From CAIKHN01 sp964394565 (GTDB lineage Bacteria > Patescibacteriota > Patescibacteriia > UBA9934), in NCBI GenBank assembly GCA_964394565.1, contig CAYMYA010000012.1, positions 1-28,725 on the forward strand: DNA of 28,725 bases, given 5' to 3'. Positions 7,059 through 13,482 of the stretch are shown in pieces (position 1 is the stretch's first letter; every line of letters begins with the position of its first letter). The position numbers and the translations under genes are program-made. A model generated the notes under the pieces. It saw only the letters and a program-made list of their open reading frames with translations, searched no databases and had not been told where the DNA came from.

Positions 7059-7077
7059 TCTTTTCGCCAAACATGTA
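7033..7077 (-). pseudogene. remnant of a second surface-protein gene (C-terminal codons only)
   Basis: On the minus strand, in frame, these 45 bases read YMFGEKIDNFAYSA and then TAG. The first eight residues are identical to the YMFGEKID near the C-terminus of the downstream Ig-like protein, and the DNA match is 22 of 23 bases. A TGA lies directly before the TAC codon, so nothing longer survives. The simplest reading is the tail of a deleted tandem paralogue, now reused as promoter DNA. Chance is unlikely at this length, but a short duplication without a former gene cannot be excluded. Confidence 0.5.
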
Positions 7078-7081
7078 TCAT
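7052..7081 (+). promoter_or_regulatory. promoter of the ABC exporter/oxidoreductase operon
   Basis: TTGTCA (7052-7057), an 18-base spacer and TATCAT (7076-7081), with TG directly before it, predict a start at about 7088-7091. ATG 7091 is the likely start codon, so the message should be leaderless or nearly so. Confidence 0.6.
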
Positions 7082-7090
7082 AGAAACCCT

Positions 7091-7987
7091 ATGGATCCGC
7101 TCATCATCAAAAACCTCAAAAAAACGTATACTCTACCCAATGGCAAGGCGCTCCAGGCGGTGGACGACGTCTCCTTGACCATTGGCGCCGGCACAATTCA
7201 TGGCCTACTTGGACCGAACGGTGCTGGAAAATCCACTATTATTGGCATGATTGCAGGAATTATCCTTCCTACATCTGGCAATATTTCAGTGTTTGATATC
7301 GACGTTATTGCAGATCCAGATCGCGCGAAAGCCATGATCGGCATCGTGCCACAGGAAGTTACCGTTGAAATGGCGTTTACCGTTGAGGAAGTACTCTACT
7401 ATTTCGCTGGCATGTACGGCGTTCCAGCAAAAGATCGATCGGCGCGCATCGACGAAGTTTTAACGGATCTCCAGCTCTCCGAGAAAAAACATGAGAAAGC
7501 GAAATCGCTCTCCGGTGGCATGAAACGCCGGCTCATGATCGCGAAAGCCATTCTGCACAAACCGAAGCTCCTCATTCTCGACGAACCCACTGCCGGTGTT
7601 GACGTTGCGCTGCGCCAAAAAATTTGGGAACTTGTGCGCCGCATGAACGCAGAAGGCACGACGATTATTTTCACCACACACTATCTCGAAGAAGCCGAGG
7701 AGCTTTGCGAGCGCATCACGCTCATCAATCATGGAAAAATTATCGCTGAAGGATCATTGAAAGATCTCCAGCAATCATTTGCGCTGAACACCATTCAATT
7801 CTCACTCACGAAACCCACAACGGATCATCTGCCAAACGTCACTATTACTGGAACAACGTGCTCGATCGTGCTCACAGAACTGAGCGCCGATCTCGCCGCA
7901 CTCACCACACACTACGGAACAAATCTGAAAGATGTGAAGAGCGAAGCCGCGTCGCTCGAGCAGATATTCTTAACGCTCACGAAATAA
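7091..7987 (+). CDS. ABC exporter ATPase subunit (ABC-2 type, CcmA/NatA-like)
   Basis: The protein has 298 residues from ATG 7091. The frame is open back to 7052, but that part lies in the promoter. The nucleotide-binding domain is complete: Walker A GPNGAGKST at residues 41-49, the Q-loop around VPQEV, signature LSGGMKRRL, Walker B LLILDEPTAGVD, and the switch histidine in FTTHYLEEAEEL. A C-terminal regulatory segment (about 225-298) resembles that of drug or polysaccharide exporter ATPases. It should pair with the permease that starts five bases after its stop and energise export across the cytoplasmic membrane. There is no Shine-Dalgarno site, in line with the predicted leaderless message. 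The substrate is unknown; the oxidoreductase in the same operon suggests a lipid or isoprenoid. Confidence 0.88.
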   Translation: MDPLIIKNLKKTYTLPNGKALQAVDDVSLTIGAGTIHGLLGPNGAGKSTIIGMIAGIILPTSGNISVFDIDVIADPDRAKAMIGIVPQEVTVEMAFTVEEVLYYFAGMYGVPAKDRSARIDEVLTDLQLSEKKHEKAKSLSGGMKRRLMIAKAILHKPKLLILDEPTAGVDVALRQKIWELVRRMNAEGTTIIFTTHYLEEAEELCERITLINHGKIIAEGSLKDLQQSFALNTIQFSLTKPTTDHLPNVTITGTTCSIVLTELSADLAALTTHYGTNLKDVKSEAASLEQIFLTLTK

Positions 7988-7992
7988 TTTCT

Positions 7993-8742
7993 ATGCATCC
8001 AATGTGGGCGCTGTATGCGCGTGAAGTGAAACGATTTCAGAAACTTTGGCTCGATACCGTATTCAATCCTATCGTCTCGATCGGCTTATACCTCGCAGTG
8101 TTTGGCGTGATTTCCGGCGATCGAATGGTGCTCGGCATTCCATTTCTCACATTTATTTACGTAGGGCTTCTCACCATGAATGTCGTGAATGCCAGCATGT
8201 CGAACCCAGCGTTTGCGCTGATTATCAGTAAAAACATGGGAACCATTGTTGATTTACAACTTGCACCAATCGCTCCATGGCGCATTGGTGTTGCCTATGC
8301 GCTCGCCGCTGCAACACGCGCAGGTGTCACACTCGCCGTCGCACTGCTCCTCACCGTATGGTTTATCCCTATCACTGCTATTGCACACCCATTACTTCTC
8401 CTGCTTGCGCTTCTTGCAACCGCACTCGAATTTGGACTGCTAGGTGTCGCATTCGGCATTTGGGCAAAAAACTTTGAAGCATTGACAGTGCTCATGACGT
8501 TCATTTTACAACCAATGATTTTCCTTGCTGGCGTGTTTTACCCCATCAGCACCCTTCCTGCACCATGGGACACGATCAGTGCATTCAATCCAGTTCATCA
8601 CAATATCAACTTGGTGCGTTACGCTGCAACCGGAGTTGCGGACGGGAACCCGTGGATGTCGCTCGCAGTCCTTTGCGTCGCACTCTGCATCGGACTTCCG
8701 CTCATGCACACCCTGATTCAAAAGAAACTCCGCGCGGAATAA
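7993..8742 (+). CDS. ABC-2 type permease subunit
   Basis: The protein has 249 residues from ATG 7993, five bases after the ATPase stop. The frame extends upstream only as a shadow of the ATPase gene. About six membrane helices are visible, starting after an amphipathic N-terminus (MWALYAREVKRFQKLW). The segment FILQPMIFLAGVFYPISTLP, followed by FNPVHHNINLVRY, is the conserved ABC-2 signature region of the drug/polysaccharide exporter group (DrrB/NodJ-like). It forms the membrane channel for the preceding ATPase, presumably as a homodimer. The oxidoreductase gene begins one base after the stop, so the three genes are one transcript. Confidence 0.87.
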   Translation: MHPMWALYAREVKRFQKLWLDTVFNPIVSIGLYLAVFGVISGDRMVLGIPFLTFIYVGLLTMNVVNASMSNPAFALIISKNMGTIVDLQLAPIAPWRIGVAYALAAATRAGVTLAVALLLTVWFIPITAIAHPLLLLLALLATALEFGLLGVAFGIWAKNFEALTVLMTFILQPMIFLAGVFYPISTLPAPWDTISAFNPVHHNINLVRYAATGVADGNPWMSLAVLCVALCIGLPLMHTLIQKKLRAE

Positions 8743-8743
8743 T

Positions 8744-10024
8744 ATGGCTACGTACGATGTCTGTATTGTTGGTGCGAGCTTCTCTGGGCTCACGCTTGCA
8801 CACCACCTCCCTACAACACTCAAGGTGCTCGTGCTTGATGCAAAACCAGAGCCCGGCGCAACTGTTGAATCTACCGGGCTCATTACCAGCAAAACGCGCG
8901 CAGAGTTTGCAAGTTTTATTCCTATCGATTCGTACATTACAAACCCAATTTCCTCTATTTGTGTTGTTGCTCCGGGCTTAGAAGACATGTTCACGTCTTC
9001 AGTTACAGAACCATGGATTTATCAGACCGATACCAAGGCACTCGTCAAAGCACTTGCTGATTCTCTTCCCCCTAACGTGACCCTTCGCTCAAAAACCGTC
9101 TTTCTTGGCGTCGATGATCCGAACTGTCCAACGAATATTCGTGTGCGATCAATGGGCGCAGCAGAAGAGACCCTCAGCATCCATTTCCTTGTTGGGGCAG
9201 ATGGCGGACACTCGAAAGTGGCGCAATGCATTGATAAACTTTCCAAAAACACACGCTTTTTATTTGGTTACGAGCAAGTGTATTTTGGCGACGTACTCCG
9301 CGGGGCGAAACCAGCAGAAACGATCTACCATTATTGGTTCGGGGAATTCTCGCTTGGGTACGGCGGCTGGCTCTCTCCAACCATCATTGATGGTCGCCCG
9401 GCATTTCGTATTGGTCTTGCGAAACTTTTGCGCGACCGTGGTGATGCAAAACTTCTCACGGAGCAATTTACTCGTGACTTAGTCACTCGTGGCGATATTC
9501 GATTGGACGAACCGGTACCACAATACGTTTTCGGGAGTCACATCCCCGTCAACGGCGTACGCTCAACTGTGACGCACAACAATACCCTCCTCATTGGTGA
9601 TGCCGCCGGCTTTTGCGGCGCATTCGCTGCTGATGGAATTAAAGGTTCGGTCATCTCAGGAAAAGAAGCTGCAGTGCTCATTCCACAATTTCTTCGCGGC
9701 AAAACCAATGCGCTCAAAACACTCCACGCACGCATGAACAGCCACGGGGGTATTATTGGGTATTATCGTAGGCAATTGCTCTACCGGTGGATTTGGGATG
9801 CGATGCAAAAGAACCGCACGTTCCGCGCAATGTTCGATATTATTTCCGCAGAACACGAAACGTTTTTGGAACAATTCTGCGATAGTAAGGATAAACACCG
9901 CAGCCTCGCCCGCACGGTTCTCAAATGGCGTCATGCGCTCAAACTCGCTAAGTACAGCGCATTCTGGTTTATCGACGCAATCGCCTCTGTGCGCCGTTTA
10001 CGCAAGACAGGAAGAAATGCGTGA
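8744..10024 (+). CDS. FAD-dependent oxidoreductase, geranylgeranyl-reductase-like
   Basis: This 426-residue flavoprotein has an N-terminal dinucleotide-binding site YDVCIVGASFSGLTLA, where the usual GxGxxG reads GASFSG, followed by the acidic residue at the end of strand 2 (VLDAKPEPG). A second FAD site, LLIGDAAGFCGAFAADGIKG at about residues 283-302, and the middle motif FLVGADGGHSK place it in the group that includes geranylgeranyl reductases and halogenase/PHBH-like monooxygenases. The C-terminal 90 residues are basic and helical. It may reduce isoprenoid lipid chains, or oxidise or reduce another hydrophobic substrate; co-transcription with an ABC-2 exporter suggests the product is moved out. 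The exact reaction cannot be fixed. The stop codon lies in the left arm of a long inverted repeat. Confidence 0.78.
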   Translation: MATYDVCIVGASFSGLTLAHHLPTTLKVLVLDAKPEPGATVESTGLITSKTRAEFASFIPIDSYITNPISSICVVAPGLEDMFTSSVTEPWIYQTDTKALVKALADSLPPNVTLRSKTVFLGVDDPNCPTNIRVRSMGAAEETLSIHFLVGADGGHSKVAQCIDKLSKNTRFLFGYEQVYFGDVLRGAKPAETIYHYWFGEFSLGYGGWLSPTIIDGRPAFRIGLAKLLRDRGDAKLLTEQFTRDLVTRGDIRLDEPVPQYVFGSHIPVNGVRSTVTHNNTLLIGDAAGFCGAFAADGIKGSVISGKEAAVLIPQFLRGKTNALKTLHARMNSHGGIIGYYRRQLLYRWIWDAMQKNRTFRAMFDIISAEHETFLEQFCDSKDKHRSLARTVLKWRHALKLAKYSAFWFIDAIASVRRLRKTGRNA

Positions 10025-10135
10025 TCTGAGTCGTGCAATACCTCTGAAGGGAGGAGGGTGAAGACTCTTTGAGATATCGTGTTTATACATGTTCGACCGA
10101 CCTTCACCTCCCCAACCCCCTTCACGACTCAGATC
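10023..10135. repeat. 113-base inverted repeat (long stem-loop)
   Basis: Outer arms of 13 perfect base pairs (GATCTGAGTCGTG at 10023-10035, CACGACTCAGATC at 10123-10135) flank a second, imperfect stem. That inner stem pairs purine-rich GAAGGGAGGAGGGTGAAG (10046-10063) with pyrimidine-rich sequence at 10102-10123. The central loop is about 38 bases. The repeat begins in the stop codon of the oxidoreductase gene. It may end that transcript, act as a small RNA, or be a miniature element. Confidence 0.75.
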
Positions 10136-10177
10136 TCATCACGGCTCTTCCAAGGCTCACCTTCTCCCCCATCTCAC

Positions 10178-10206
10178 TTGACCAAACTCAGAAAATTCTG
10201 CATACT
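10178..10206 (+). promoter_or_regulatory. promoter of typA
   Basis: TTGACC (10178-10183, 5/6), a 17-base spacer and CATACT (10201-10206, 4/6) predict a start near 10213 and a leader of about 36 bases. Confidence 0.6.
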
Positions 10207-10219
10207 TAGCGCAAATTTT

Positions 10220-10237
10220 GGGGCCTTAGCCCCTTTT
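10220..10237 (+). promoter_or_regulatory. short GC hairpin with T run in the typA leader
   Basis: GGGGC and GCCCC form a five-base-pair stem with loop CTTA, followed by TTTT (10234-10237). It lies wholly between the predicted start and the ATG. It could be an attenuator-like terminator or a temperature-sensitive leader structure. Confidence 0.45.
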
Positions 10238-10248
10238 CATTTTCAGAT

Positions 10249-12051
10249 ATGGAATTTCGGAATATTGCAATCATCGCCCACGTTGACCACGGCAAAACCA
10301 CCTTGGTGGATGCCATGCTCAAACAATCTGGCACCTTTACGGATCGCGACGTGATCGAGGAATGCGTCATGGATAGCAACGAGCTCGAGCGCGAGCGTGG
10401 CATTACCATTTACGCCAAAAACACCGCCATCATGGTCGACGGCGTGAAAATTAACATTGTCGATACCCCTGGCCACGCTGACTTCGGTTCAGAAGTCGAA
10501 CGCGTATTGCGTATGGTGGATTCTGTGCTTCTTCTCGTCGACGCATATGAAGGCCCAATGCCACAAACGAAATTTGTGCTGCGTAAGTCACTCGCGCTTG
10601 GATTAAAGCCGATTGTTGTCATCAACAAAATCGACAAGCCTACCGCGCGTCCAGACCACGTTCTCAACATGATTTTCGATCTTTTCGTCGAACTCGGTGC
10701 AACAGATGCACAGCTCGAGTTCAAACACATTTACGCGATTGGTCGCGACGGCGTCGCAAAGATGGAACTCACTGACGAGAGCAAAGATCTCCGCCCGCTT
10801 TTCGATCTCATCTTGAATACGGTTCCACCAGCGGCAAGTCATGTTGCCGTCCCGATGCGCATGCAAATTGCGAACTTGAAGTACGACAATTATGTTGGAC
10901 GTATTGGGGTCGGACGCGTGGTTGAGGGCGTGATCAAAAACGGCATGACCGTCACGGTGATTATGCAAGATGGCACACGCCAGACGCATAAGATTACCAA
11001 ACTTTACACGCACAAAGGACTTACAAAAGTTGAAGTTGAACAGGCAGAAGCTGGTGATATCGTGCAGATCGCGGGTATTCCCAATATTTACGTGGGCGAA
11101 ACCGTTGCAGAAGCACCAGATGCCGAAGGCTTGCCGACCCTCTCGATTGACGCGCCAACCCTCACCATGAACTTTATGGTGAACAGCTCGCCATTTGCAG
11201 GACGCGAGGGCAAACTCGTGACGTCCAGCCAAATTCGCGCACGGTTAGAGCGAGAATTGGAAATTAACGTCGGGCTCCGCGTGGAATTTCCGGAAAATGG
11301 TGAGGAATACAAAGTCTCTGGCCGTGGCGAAATGCATCTCTCGGTGTTAATCGAACAAATGCGTCGTGAAGGGTTCGAGCTCCAGGTTTCACAACCGGAG
11401 GTGATTATGCAGACCATCGACGGAGTAAGCATGGAGCCGATGGAAGCCGTTGTAATTGACGTGCCAGATGAATACGCTGGAACCGTGATTGAAAAAATGG
11501 GCAAGCGTAAAGGCGAAATGATCAATCTCATGAGCGAGAACGGCTCCACGCGTTTAGAGTACTCTATTCCAACACGCGGGCTCCTCGGCTACCGCACGGA
11601 ATTCATGACTGACACCAAGGGTGAAGGAACGCTCTCGCACATTTTCTCGCACTACGGCCCAAACAAAGGCGATATTTCTCGCCGCTCAACCGGTTCCATC
11701 ATTTCCGGATTCGACGGCAAAACGACGCCATATGCACTCGCAATGGTACAGGAACGTGGCCCACTCTTTATTGCTCCTGGCACAGAAGTGTACGAAGGCA
11801 TGGTGATTGGTGCGTCCATGAAGGAAACCATGACCGTGAACCCGGTACGTGAAAAGAAGCTCACAAACATGCGCGCATCGAGTGCTGACCACATCGTACA
11901 GGTGACGCCACCAATTGATATGAACCTAGAACGGGCGCTCGAATACATCGATCGCGACGAATACGTGGAAGTTACGCCACAAAATGTCCGCATTCGTAAG
12001 AAGTGGCTCAAAGAATTCGAACGCAAAAAGCACGGCGTCGCGAATCAGTAG
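10249..12051 (+). CDS. typA: ribosome-associated translational GTPase TypA/BipA
   Basis: The full-length protein has 600 residues, the usual size for the family. The GTPase domain has G1 AHVDHGKT (residues 10-17), a switch region with the typical ECVMDSNELERERGITI, G3 DTPGHADF and G4 NKIDKPTARP. These are followed by the EF-G-like domains II, III and V and the TypA-specific C-terminal domain (VTPQNVRIRKKWL near the end). TypA binds the ribosome and helps large-subunit assembly and adaptation to cold and other stress; this comes from the family. The start ATG 10249 gives the canonical N-terminus EFRNIAIIAHVDHGKT. There is no Shine-Dalgarno site; the leader instead carries a short hairpin. It is monocistronic and converges with rpoD across a two-way terminator. 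Confidence 0.97.
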   Translation: MEFRNIAIIAHVDHGKTTLVDAMLKQSGTFTDRDVIEECVMDSNELERERGITIYAKNTAIMVDGVKINIVDTPGHADFGSEVERVLRMVDSVLLLVDAYEGPMPQTKFVLRKSLALGLKPIVVINKIDKPTARPDHVLNMIFDLFVELGATDAQLEFKHIYAIGRDGVAKMELTDESKDLRPLFDLILNTVPPAASHVAVPMRMQIANLKYDNYVGRIGVGRVVEGVIKNGMTVTVIMQDGTRQTHKITKLYTHKGLTKVEVEQAEAGDIVQIAGIPNIYVGETVAEAPDAEGLPTLSIDAPTLTMNFMVNSSPFAGREGKLVTSSQIRARLERELEINVGLRVEFPENGEEYKVSGRGEMHLSVLIEQMRREGFELQVSQPEVIMQTIDGVSMEPMEAVVIDVPDEYAGTVIEKMGKRKGEMINLMSENGSTRLEYSIPTRGLLGYRTEFMTDTKGEGTLSHIFSHYGPNKGDISRRSTGSIISGFDGKTTPYALAMVQERGPLFIAPGTEVYEGMVIGASMKETMTVNPVREKKLTNMRASSADHIVQVTPPIDMNLERALEYIDRDEYVEVTPQNVRIRKKWLKEFERKKHGVANQ

Positions 12052-12054
12052 AAT

Positions 12055-12086
12055 AAAAAGACCTCCGAAGTGACGGAGGTCTTTTT
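12055..12086. terminator. bidirectional terminator between typA and rpoD
   Basis: AAAAAGACCTCCG and CGGAGGTCTTTTT form a perfect 13-base-pair stem with a six-base loop (AAGTGA). The A run on one side and the T run on the other make it work in both directions. Confidence 0.93.
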
Positions 12087-12098
12087 CTTTCATGAGGA

Positions 12099-13442
12099 TT
12101 AGTAATCGCGCAACTTTTGAATGATGTCTTTTTGCTGAATCTTTTCCAGGGCTTTGGCTTCGATTTGACGGATGCGCTCGCGAGTGACATCAAACTCGCG
12201 ACCGACTTCTTCGAGCGTGTGTGAGACACCGTCTTCCAAGCCGAAACGCATTTCCAAAATCTTCTGTTCACGCGGCGTTAAGTCGCGCATCGCTTCCTGC
12301 ACGTAGTCGCGCAGAAGTTGGCGGGCTGCCTGTTTATCTGGCGAGATATTTTTTACGTCCTCGATGAAGTCTTCCAGCGTTGAATCGTCATCGTCGTCAC
12401 CAACACTCGTCGTTAATGAAACCGTTTCCTGCGAGATTTTCTGGATGTGCTGAACCTTCTCCAACGACATGTCCATTTCCGCAGCAAGTTCCTCGAGTAA
12501 TGGCTCACGCCCGAGATCTTGAATCAACCGCCGTTCAATTTGCTTGAACCGATTAATGGTTTCCACCATGTGAACCGGAATACGAATGGTGCGGCTTTGA
12601 TCGGCGAGCGCACGTGTAATGGCCTGACGAATCCACCATGTTGCGTACGTAGAAAATTTATATCCCTTTCGGTACTCAAATTTCTTCACCGCTCGGAATA
12701 ATCCAACGTTTCCCTCTTGAATCAGATCGAGCAACGAGAGCTGTTTGCCGACGAACTTCTTTGCAATCGACACCACCAATCGCAAATTCGCCTCAATCAA
12801 TCGGCGTTCTGCTTCCTTCTCATTCCGTTCTTTGCGTTTTGCGAGCGCGACTTCCTCTTCCGCGGTCAACAATGGAATCTTTCCAATCTCACGCAAGTAC
12901 ATCTGAATGGAGTCCTGCGTGAGCTCTGACGAAACCGAGAGATCTGCTTTCTTGTCAACGGAAATACGTAGCTTATCGTACACGTCGTCACGCGACTTGC
13001 TCCCGCCAAGAAAGCCCTCTTTCATTTCAACAAAGTGCAACCCCTTCCGTTCAAGGCGATCGAGGAACTCCTCGAACAGTTCCAAGTGATCCTCAATAAA
13101 TCCAAATGCGAACACTGCTTCGTTCTCCGTCACGAAGCCGCGCGTCATGCCACGCTCAATCACACGATTCAATACTTCTTCGGTTGGAGGTGCTGAACGC
13201 TTATCTGGATGCGGAGTAAACGGCTTTCCCTTTTGAACTTTCTTCGCCGGCTTACGCGAAACGCTTGGGGTTTTTACCGGCACTTTCGCGATGTGCTTTT
13301 TTGCAACAGGCTTCTCCTTTTTCTTTTCTCCACGTTTTAGCGCAGGCTTCTTGACGATCACCTTTTTCCCCGTCGATTTCTTTTGCATGTTCTTTTTTAC
13401 CATTTTCTTCGCACCCTTCCCCTTTGCTGACCCTTTTGCCAT
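12099..13442 (-). CDS. rpoD: primary RNA polymerase sigma factor (RpoD/SigA)
   Basis: The protein has 447 residues. Residues 1-80 are an unusual lysine-rich, probably disordered extension with many KK and GK repeats. A region 1.1-like segment follows (EEVLNRVIERGMTRGF), then region 1.2 (DSIQMYLREIGKIPLLTAEEE). Region 2 has the core-binding and -10-reading helices (LDLIQEGNVGLFRAVKKFEY, FSTYATWWIRQAITRA), region 3 follows, and region 4 has the -35-reading helix-turn-helix (HTLEEVGREFDVTRERIRQI). All parts needed for a housekeeping sigma are present. This agrees with the TTGACA/TATAAT-like promoters seen in the window. The gene follows dnaG by 40 bases in the classical dnaG-rpoD order. No Shine-Dalgarno site is seen before ATG 13442. 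Confidence 0.96.
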   Translation of the reverse strand: MAKGSAKGKGAKKMVKKNMQKKSTGKKVIVKKPALKRGEKKKEKPVAKKHIAKVPVKTPSVSRKPAKKVQKGKPFTPHPDKRSAPPTEEVLNRVIERGMTRGFVTENEAVFAFGFIEDHLELFEEFLDRLERKGLHFVEMKEGFLGGSKSRDDVYDKLRISVDKKADLSVSSELTQDSIQMYLREIGKIPLLTAEEEVALAKRKERNEKEAERRLIEANLRLVVSIAKKFVGKQLSLLDLIQEGNVGLFRAVKKFEYRKGYKFSTYATWWIRQAITRALADQSRTIRIPVHMVETINRFKQIERRLIQDLGREPLLEELAAEMDMSLEKVQHIQKISQETVSLTTSVGDDDDDSTLEDFIEDVKNISPDKQAARQLLRDYVQEAMRDLTPREQKILEMRFGLEDGVSHTLEEVGREFDVTRERIRQIEAKALEKIQQKDIIQKLRDY

Positions 13443-13482
13443 ACAGCAGAAATGCGCATGCTCAGAAAAGTCGTCCGAGGAC

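Noticed and set aside
5864..10024. Possible use of TGA as a sense codon (CPR code 25)
   Set aside because: Recognised genes such as the oxidoreductase end in TGA at the expected length, and glycines are encoded by GGN.
10603..11232. 209-codon minus-strand ORF inside typA
   Set aside because: It is fully antisense to a highly conserved gene, and its His/Asn/Val-rich composition is a reading shadow of typA codons.
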